Assembly (NCBI GenBank): GCA_022609375.1
Contig: JAGKQE010000074.1
Coordinates: forward strand, 62,001 to 126,000
Length of the DNA: 64,000 nt
Source of the DNA: Xenosphaeropsis pyriputrescens
Taxonomy: Eukaryota; Ascomycota; Leotiomycetes; Phacidiales; Phacidiaceae
Direction of reading: 5' to 3'
Numbering within the stretch: position 1 is the stretch's first letter; each line of letters opens with the position of its first letter. Under the pieces are notes generated by a model, which did no database searches, was not told where the DNA came from, and saw only the letters and a list, made by a program, of their open reading frames with translations. A program made the position numbers and the translations under genes. Below are positions 59,301 to 64,000 of the stretch, piece by piece.

Positions 59301-60173
59301 CAACAACAACGAAGTGCAAGTCAACCTTCAGAAGCTTAACAAGCTTGTCGATACCTTTGCACCAGCCGGTAGCAAGCTGTCTAGCAAGTCTGGTGATCTT
59401 GGTGACTTGGTCGACAACGAATTGACCAAGGCAGCTGACGCTATTGCTGCTGCTGCTGCACGTCTTGCGAAGTTGAAGAACAAGCCAAGAGACGGCTACT
59501 CTACTTATGAGCTTAAAATTCATGACGGCATTCTCGATGCAGCAATCGCTGTCACAAATGCTATTGCTCAGCTCATCAAGGCAGCCACAGCTACCCAGCA
59601 AGAAATTGTACAAGCAGGTCGTGGTTCCTCTTCCAAGACAGCTTTCTACAAGAAGAACAACCGTTGGACAGAAGGACTTATTTCTGCTGCCAAAGCTGTT
59701 GCTTCTTCCACCAACACACTCATCGAAACAGCTGACGGTGTGCTGTCCGGTCGCAACTCCCCAGAACAACTCATTGTTGCTTCCAACGATGTTGCGGCTT
59801 CCACTGCGCAATTGGTAGCTGCCAGCAGAGTCAAGGCTGGCTTCATGAGCAAGAGTCAGGAGAGTCTTGAGACAGCTTCTAAGGCCGTTGGCGCGGCTTG
59901 CAGAGCTCTTGTCCGCCAGGTCCAGGAAATGATCCGTGACAGAGGTGCAGAGGAAGAGAAGGTTGACTATGCTAAGCTCGGAAGCCACGAGTTTAAGGTT
60001 CGCGAGATGGAGCAGCAGGTATGTGTTCCCTTGTCCCTCAATTACACCTTGAAGTCTCAAACTAATGTGTGTCTTTTTTTTTTTCACAGGTCGAGATTCT
60101 GCAGTTGGAGAACAGCCTGAACGCCGCAAGACAGAGACTCGGTGAGATGAGGAAAATCTCATACTTGGAATAA
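56382..60173 (+). CDS. sla2: Endocytic adaptor Sla2/End4
   Basis: Five exons: 56382-56425, 56845-56985, 57074-57555, 57605-60018 and 60090-60173, about 1054 aa, the normal size. Sla2 links clathrin-coated endocytic sites to actin at the plasma membrane. The ANTH domain is residues about 15-290 (KATSIEETAPKRKHVRSCIV, DEVQTFKALITVHKVIQEGHP, NGTFEYEEYISL). A Gln-rich coiled coil follows (about 340-660; LLQQYDQKLKGLESELAQLQ and AKLYSQLRQEHLDLL). The C-terminal I/LWEQ actin-binding module is at about 800-1020 (RWTEGLISAAKAVASSTNTL, SPEQLIVASNDVAASTAQLVAASRVK). The last exon codes EILQLENSLNAARQRLGEM and ends in SYLE. The first intron is 419 nt, far longer than the others, and contains a possible alternative first coding exon, given separately. 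In most Pezizomycotina this gene borders the mating-type locus. Confidence 0.95.
56544..56791 (+). CDS. Possible alternative first coding exon of sla2
   Basis: Within the long first sla2 intron an ATG opens 82 codons plus two bases and then meets a GTAGGA donor at 56792. Joining this to the normal acceptor at 56844/56845 removes 53 nt, the usual intron size here, with a CTGAC branch word about 20 nt before the AG. The phase equals that of exon 1, so the product would run into KSESELAINIRK in frame. The peptide has ordinary protein composition (for example KRTFLSELIGKRRAQGSLG, KLEDRRVEQQWKHLQ) and no family I know. It could be an alternative N-terminus, a leader peptide or chance; without transcripts I cannot tell. 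Confidence 0.35.
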
Positions 60174-63100
60174 AGGGTCATTGCAGCTTTTCGAGTATTT
60201 CTGGCGGCATTTTTGCGTATCCTTTTAGCTTTTGTTGCGAGTGTCTGCACTGCGCTGCGCTGTTGAGTTGGTATCATGGTTGTTCTTGCTGGCATTGCGA
60301 GACGGGGTGGGCGGGGATTGGTAGTAGATTTTTAATATAACTTTACGTTGAATTCCCTGTCTTACTCTTGCTTGCATTGTTTTCGTGAAGGAGTGTGGGC
60401 CGTAGCCAGGATTGCTTTTGAGGTCTGGGAAGTGGAATTTTCAGGTAGACTTCTGTGCTTTTGTTCTATGTGGCAAGGGAGAGATCTCATTGTGGTGTGA
60501 GCTTTCTGTGAGAAGCCGGTATTTACGAAGTATCTTTCATTTCTCGTTTAAAAAATTGATTTTCTGCCGAATATTATCGGAGCTTTATTTTCATATGCTG
60601 TAAAAAATTTTCGTGATACTAAATAGACCGGGGCAAAGCATCGATCATCACTATCAAACTCAAAATGATCCAAAAATACCGGACAACGATTCCCAGCCAA
60701 GCCCAGAGCTGCTTTCACTCTCCCGCCGCCAATCTTCCCACCGGATGTGTCGCACCTCGGGAACCTCGAAGCGCCCCGGGCAAACCTTATTTCAATCAGG
60801 AATAGAGCCACCCGCCTTGGTCAGCGCGTGTGGGGGACCGTCTAGGTAATTTCGGAGGTTGAGAGGTGATGAGGTGATGAGGTGGTGAGGTGGTAAGGCT
60901 GAAGGGGAAGTTATGAGGCTGCCTTAGGTGTGGAGCTTGAAGTGCAAAGTGGCAAGCTGGTTGGGACAAAGACAAGGCTGTCAAGTGCTAGTAATTCAGG
61001 AGGTTGATTGTGGTGCTGCTCAAGTTGATGATCGCCTTGCAAGCTTGAGGTACTTGATTTGCTGAGGCGAAGACTGACTGGGGGGCTGATGGCTTTTAAC
61101 GACCATGACTCTGTATACTCAGATAGCTCGGAATGATTAGATTGCTCTCTATGAATAAAGCAATGACAGCTAGCATCTCTGCTTGTATGCATCTATGAAA
61201 GCCCATGCAAACTTGTTAGACGCAATTGAAATGGTGTTGGTACTGTAACTTTCACCCTGATCATTGAGTAATCTGCTTCTGAGAAGCTTTGATTTCTGTA
61301 GCATGTCTTCGGTTTCCTATAGCACAACTCTAGATCTCCAGAAACCCCTGCAACTCAAAACAAATTTTGAGAAGTAGTCAGAGATGCGTCTGTGAGAACT
61401 TCAGGTAGTCTTACCGTTGGTTTGACCGAGACACCTGATAGTGAAGTTGATAGCAATGAGAACCGCTTCTAAAGTGCTCACTCTTGGAGTCGATTTCTTT
61501 GATTACCGATATCACAACCCCATAGTCCCAGAAGCGCCCCAAACTCAAGGTATGATAGTAGAAACGGTTCAGAATGTATCTGACAAAATTCCAGGTAGCC
61601 TTACGGTTAGTTTGGAGGAGATATCAGATATTGGAGTTGGCGATGAGTTGGCGATGATGAGAATTGCTCCTGAAATGCTCGCTCTTCGAGTTGATTTCTT
61701 TCATCTGCCATATCGCAACCCCAGACTTCCAGAAAGAAGTAAGATTTTCTCTTTCAGTTGCAAAAAAAGTTTGAAATTCATCTGTGAAATTTTCATATAG
61801 GGTCGCCGTTAGTTTGGGAGAGAAATTTGAGATATGTGATGCCGGGTGTAGACAAGGAGCTTGGGGATACATCGATGGGGCGAGACAACTGCACAAACTT
61901 GCAGCAACCACATCTCAAAAGCTTGTGAAATTCTAGGATTCTACTCTGATACGGCGTGTTATGAATCTATGAAGTTTTCAGGTGGGCTTACCGTTGCTTT
62001 GGGAAAGACATTTGGTGTTGAAATCCAGGCTGGTGGTATCGCCGCTTCCGGATGCCTCGATTTCAGGAGGACGGAAGTAGCCCCATTTCAGTTGGATCAC
62101 CACTTACAGCACAACGCCAAAGTTCCAAAACTCCTTCAAAATTCATAGATGTCTCAGAAAGTGGCTTGAGATGGTTCTGTGAAAGCTTGAAGGGAGGTCA
62201 CCGGGATTCCGAGGGAGTAATCTGATATCGATGATGCAAGGTGCGGAAAAGAGGCTTGGAAATCGGTAATGCATCAATGGGACAAGACAAATTTATTAAT
62301 ACCAATTTGCAGCACAACCATGCAAGTGGATAATAATGTAAGTAATATATTTCGAGATCATCATTCCTGGAGATTCAGAGACTATCTGGAAGTGCAGAAT
62401 CAAATCAAGACATCGATATTATTTACCTATTACCCATTACCTATTACCTATTTCCCGATGTACCCCCAGAATACGCGAAGCCAAGTGCGTCATAGCCCAG
62501 TTCCGCACAATCCTGGACACCCGAAGTTAGTTTCCTTGGCAGGCTGCACCACTGCCCTCCTTTATCTAGACGACATGTCATGGCTGAAGCGACCAACAAA
62601 GAAATGTTGCTCTCCCGCAAGCAGCAAAGACGCCATGTCACCTCAGCTCTTCGCACTCGCACCTTCACGGCATAAGCAGAGTTCAGTGAAACTCTTTTGA
62701 TTTTGCTATCTACTTCGACTACGGTACATGAAGGTGCCTGGCCTTAAAGGGTTGGTAGGTAGGTGCTCGCAAATGGCTACAGAAACCAACAGCATTGCAA
62801 ATCCCCCAGCCGCCCAGAACTACATGCCATCATGGTACAGAGGCCCCATTTGGCATTATAATGAAACAAAGAGAGACAAACCCGTCGCTTAGCCACCTTT
62901 GAAGACGCCGAGGAAGACAGAGTGTGGGTTGACGTGTTCGAAAAGAAAATCGGTCGGAGAAAAGAAGAAGAAATCATTAATAGGCTGACTGTCATAGTTC
63001 ATGATCCGATGCTGATGTGGCGCTGAAGAAGGTGTGCTGCATTCCGAACTAAGTATGGTGTACACCGCAAGCCACGGGAATGCCGGAAGACGTATGTGAA

Positions 63101-63193
63101 CACCAAAGAAGTGTGATACTAATGAGTCGTGGAAACTGTGCGTGGATGGGGATACAAAGACGTTGAAGAAGAACCTTCGAATCTCGATGCTAC
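60174..63193. other. Non-coding region between sla2 and the acidic-tail gene
   Basis: 3.0 kb. The middle (about 61378-62330) is a diverged tandem repeat. The remainder holds the sla2 3' end, a GAGGTGATGAGG-type run near 60862-60895, short TACCTATTACC repeats near 62424-62455 and short frames unlike any family. No intact gene seen. Confidence 0.5.
61378..62330. repeat. Diverged tandem repeat, about five units of about 195 bp
   Basis: Five segments share the same order of short conserved words: TCTGTGA or TCTATGA, TTCAGGTAG/TTCAGGTGG, CTTACCGTTxGTTTG or CACCGGGATTC, a GATAT/GATATTG word and, in two units, GTCGATTTCTTT or GTTGATTTCTTT with ATATCxCAACCCC. Unit starts are near 61378, 61573, 61770, 61967 and 62161. 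The plus-strand frame 61441-61800 shows the repeat at protein level (VDFFDYRYHNP and VDFFHLPYRNP). Copies differ by many substitutions and small indels, so the array is old. A partial unit may precede 61378. Confidence 0.75.
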
Positions 63194-63656
63194 TCAGTAG
63201 GAATCTCCAAAGTTGTAGTAAAGCGATTCTCCGGCAGCGGTTGCTATGAAAAGTTTAGCCTAGCATTGTGTTGCAGTGCATGATGGAAGACTTACGTTGA
63301 GAGTACGAATCATCGTTGACGAAGTCATCAAGGACCTGAGGGTCGGTGATATCCATGGTATTGAACTCACTGATGTCAAAAAGACGGTCGAACTCAATGT
63401 GAGCGTCATCAGCGTTGTAAAGGTCGGCCATCGTACCAGTCCAATCATACTGCTCGGTATCTGTTTGTGGTAACTTGATGCCGTCCTCATTGAAGTCTTT
63501 GAACAGGTCGAGCATCTCACTATCGCCGTTGTCCGCAATTGGGGCAATAAACGGATCGAGAGGCGCCGTGGACGCCTCGAAAAATGGGTTCTTAACATCG
63601 AAGTCGATGACCTCTGCGCAAGTCAAATTACCCCAGGTTCTTGCAGCGCTATCTTG
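63194..63656 (-). CDS. 3' part of an unidentified gene with acidic C-terminus, candidate MAT-locus gene
   Basis: Two 3'-terminal exons are supported. One runs from an acceptor near 63656 (CTGAC branch word, then ACAAG) to 63296; the last is 63243-63194. They code for SAARTWGNLTCAEVIDFDV, a segment ending in PFFEAS, many Asp/Glu residues (MLDLFKDFNEDG, EFDRLFDISEFNTMD) and the end AAGESLYYNFGDSY. The acidic and hydrophobic pattern resembles a transcription activation domain. Upstream exons were not resolved in the last 340 bp: the frames there are short and no alpha-box or HMG-box is visible, so those would lie beyond the window. Position next to sla2 suggests a mating-type gene such as MAT1-1-1, but this is synteny-based inference only. 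Confidence 0.5.
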
Positions 63657-64000
63657 TTTTGTCAGTCGACTTCGAGAAGGAGAAGGGATGTGCCAGTTTT
63701 ATAAAGAGTTTTTTAGAGAATGTGATGGGCCGGTCAATGTTGAATGTAGGTCAATCTCATCCGAATTTACTTGTTGTTTTGTTTTGTGTCATGTTTCTTG
63801 TCATTGAGCATGCTGATGCTCCAATCAACAGATCTGAGTGATCAGCATGGCGTAAGTACTCGCTTCTCTTGGATTGTATCAAGACTTGGTGGAGTATGTT
63901 CGAGAACATATCTCAGGCATTAAAGTGGATCCATCTCCTACATATACCTCGCTCGGCTTGCCATGAACACTAGCATTGACTATGCTTACAGTGTGAGAGC

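Noticed and set aside
59248..60162. 304-codon minus-strand frame antisense to sla2
   Set aside because: Lies opposite the conserved I/LWEQ module and has no recognisable domain; explained by codon usage of sla2.
61441..61800. 119-codon frame with internally repeated VDFF-YRNP peptides as a gene
   Set aside because: The peptide repeat follows from the DNA tandem repeat; other units of the array do not keep the frame, so coding is not supported.
1..64000. tRNA genes, rRNA, CRISPR arrays, intact transposons, biosynthetic gene cluster
   Set aside because: I scanned for B-box-like GGTTCGAATCC words, spaced direct repeats, transposase or reverse transcriptase motifs and PKS/NRPS/terpene signatures and saw none that held up by eye; a covariance or profile search would be needed to exclude them fully.

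Overview
The window is nuclear DNA of a filamentous ascomycete (Pezizomycotina), most likely of the Leotiomycetes. Genes are monocistronic on both strands and carry many introns of about 45-60 nt with GT-AG ends and CTRAC-type branch sites. Gene families are typically fungal: protein O-mannosyltransferase, Rim2 carrier, Erf2, Ash1, Sec2 and Sla2. Spacers are long and rich in short TACCTAGGTA-type motifs and simple repeats. The class assignment is an inference from gene content. Exon joins were worked out by hand from splice signals, reading phase and protein family continuity.

Layout: 0.4-3.3 kb (-) holds a large Ser/Thr-rich secreted mucin-like protein. 5.9-7.3 kb (-) is a nine-exon Rrt8/Lds-family membrane protein with a 10-nt microexon. 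8.5-9.6 kb (+) is an intronless LanC-like gene. 9.8-11.5 kb (-) is prp21 (SF3a1), with a GC-AG intron. 12.2-15.3 kb (+) is a PMT mannosyltransferase, 15.7-17.0 kb (+) the Rim2 mitochondrial carrier, 17.5-18.2 kb (-) a small one-helix protein. 20.2-22.3 kb (+) is the DHHC palmitoyltransferase erf2. After a 4.2-kb AT-rich spacer comes ash1 (26.6-29.5 kb, +).

The second half holds a tetraspanin (31.4-32.6 kb, -), snx3 (33.2-33.9 kb, +), head-to-head rpl21 and rps9 (34.8-37.0 kb), head-to-head slu7 and rev3 (37.2-44.2 kb), a 4.2-kb spacer dense in simple repeats, sec2 (48.4-50.9 kb, +), an Nvj2/TEX2-like SMP lipid-transfer protein (52.0-55.1 kb, +) and sla2 (56.4-60.2 kb, +). Beyond sla2 lie 3 kb of non-coding DNA with a diverged tandem repeat of about 195 bp, then the 3' end of a gene on the minus strand that runs toward or past the window edge. 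Because SLA2 borders the mating-type locus in most Pezizomycotina, that last gene is a candidate MAT gene; its diagnostic domain is not in the window.

Most genes are conserved housekeeping genes: splicing (prp21, slu7), translation (rpl21, rps9), secretion, glycosylation and membrane traffic (PMT, erf2, sec2, snx3, Nvj2-like, sla2), chromatin (ash1) and translesion synthesis (rev3). I see no biosynthetic cluster, intact transposon, tRNA gene or CRISPR array. The parts most worth a second look are the sla2 5' end with a possible alternative first coding exon, the tandem repeat and acidic gene beyond sla2, the mucin-like protein with its charged tail, the LanC-like gene, and the several very small exons.
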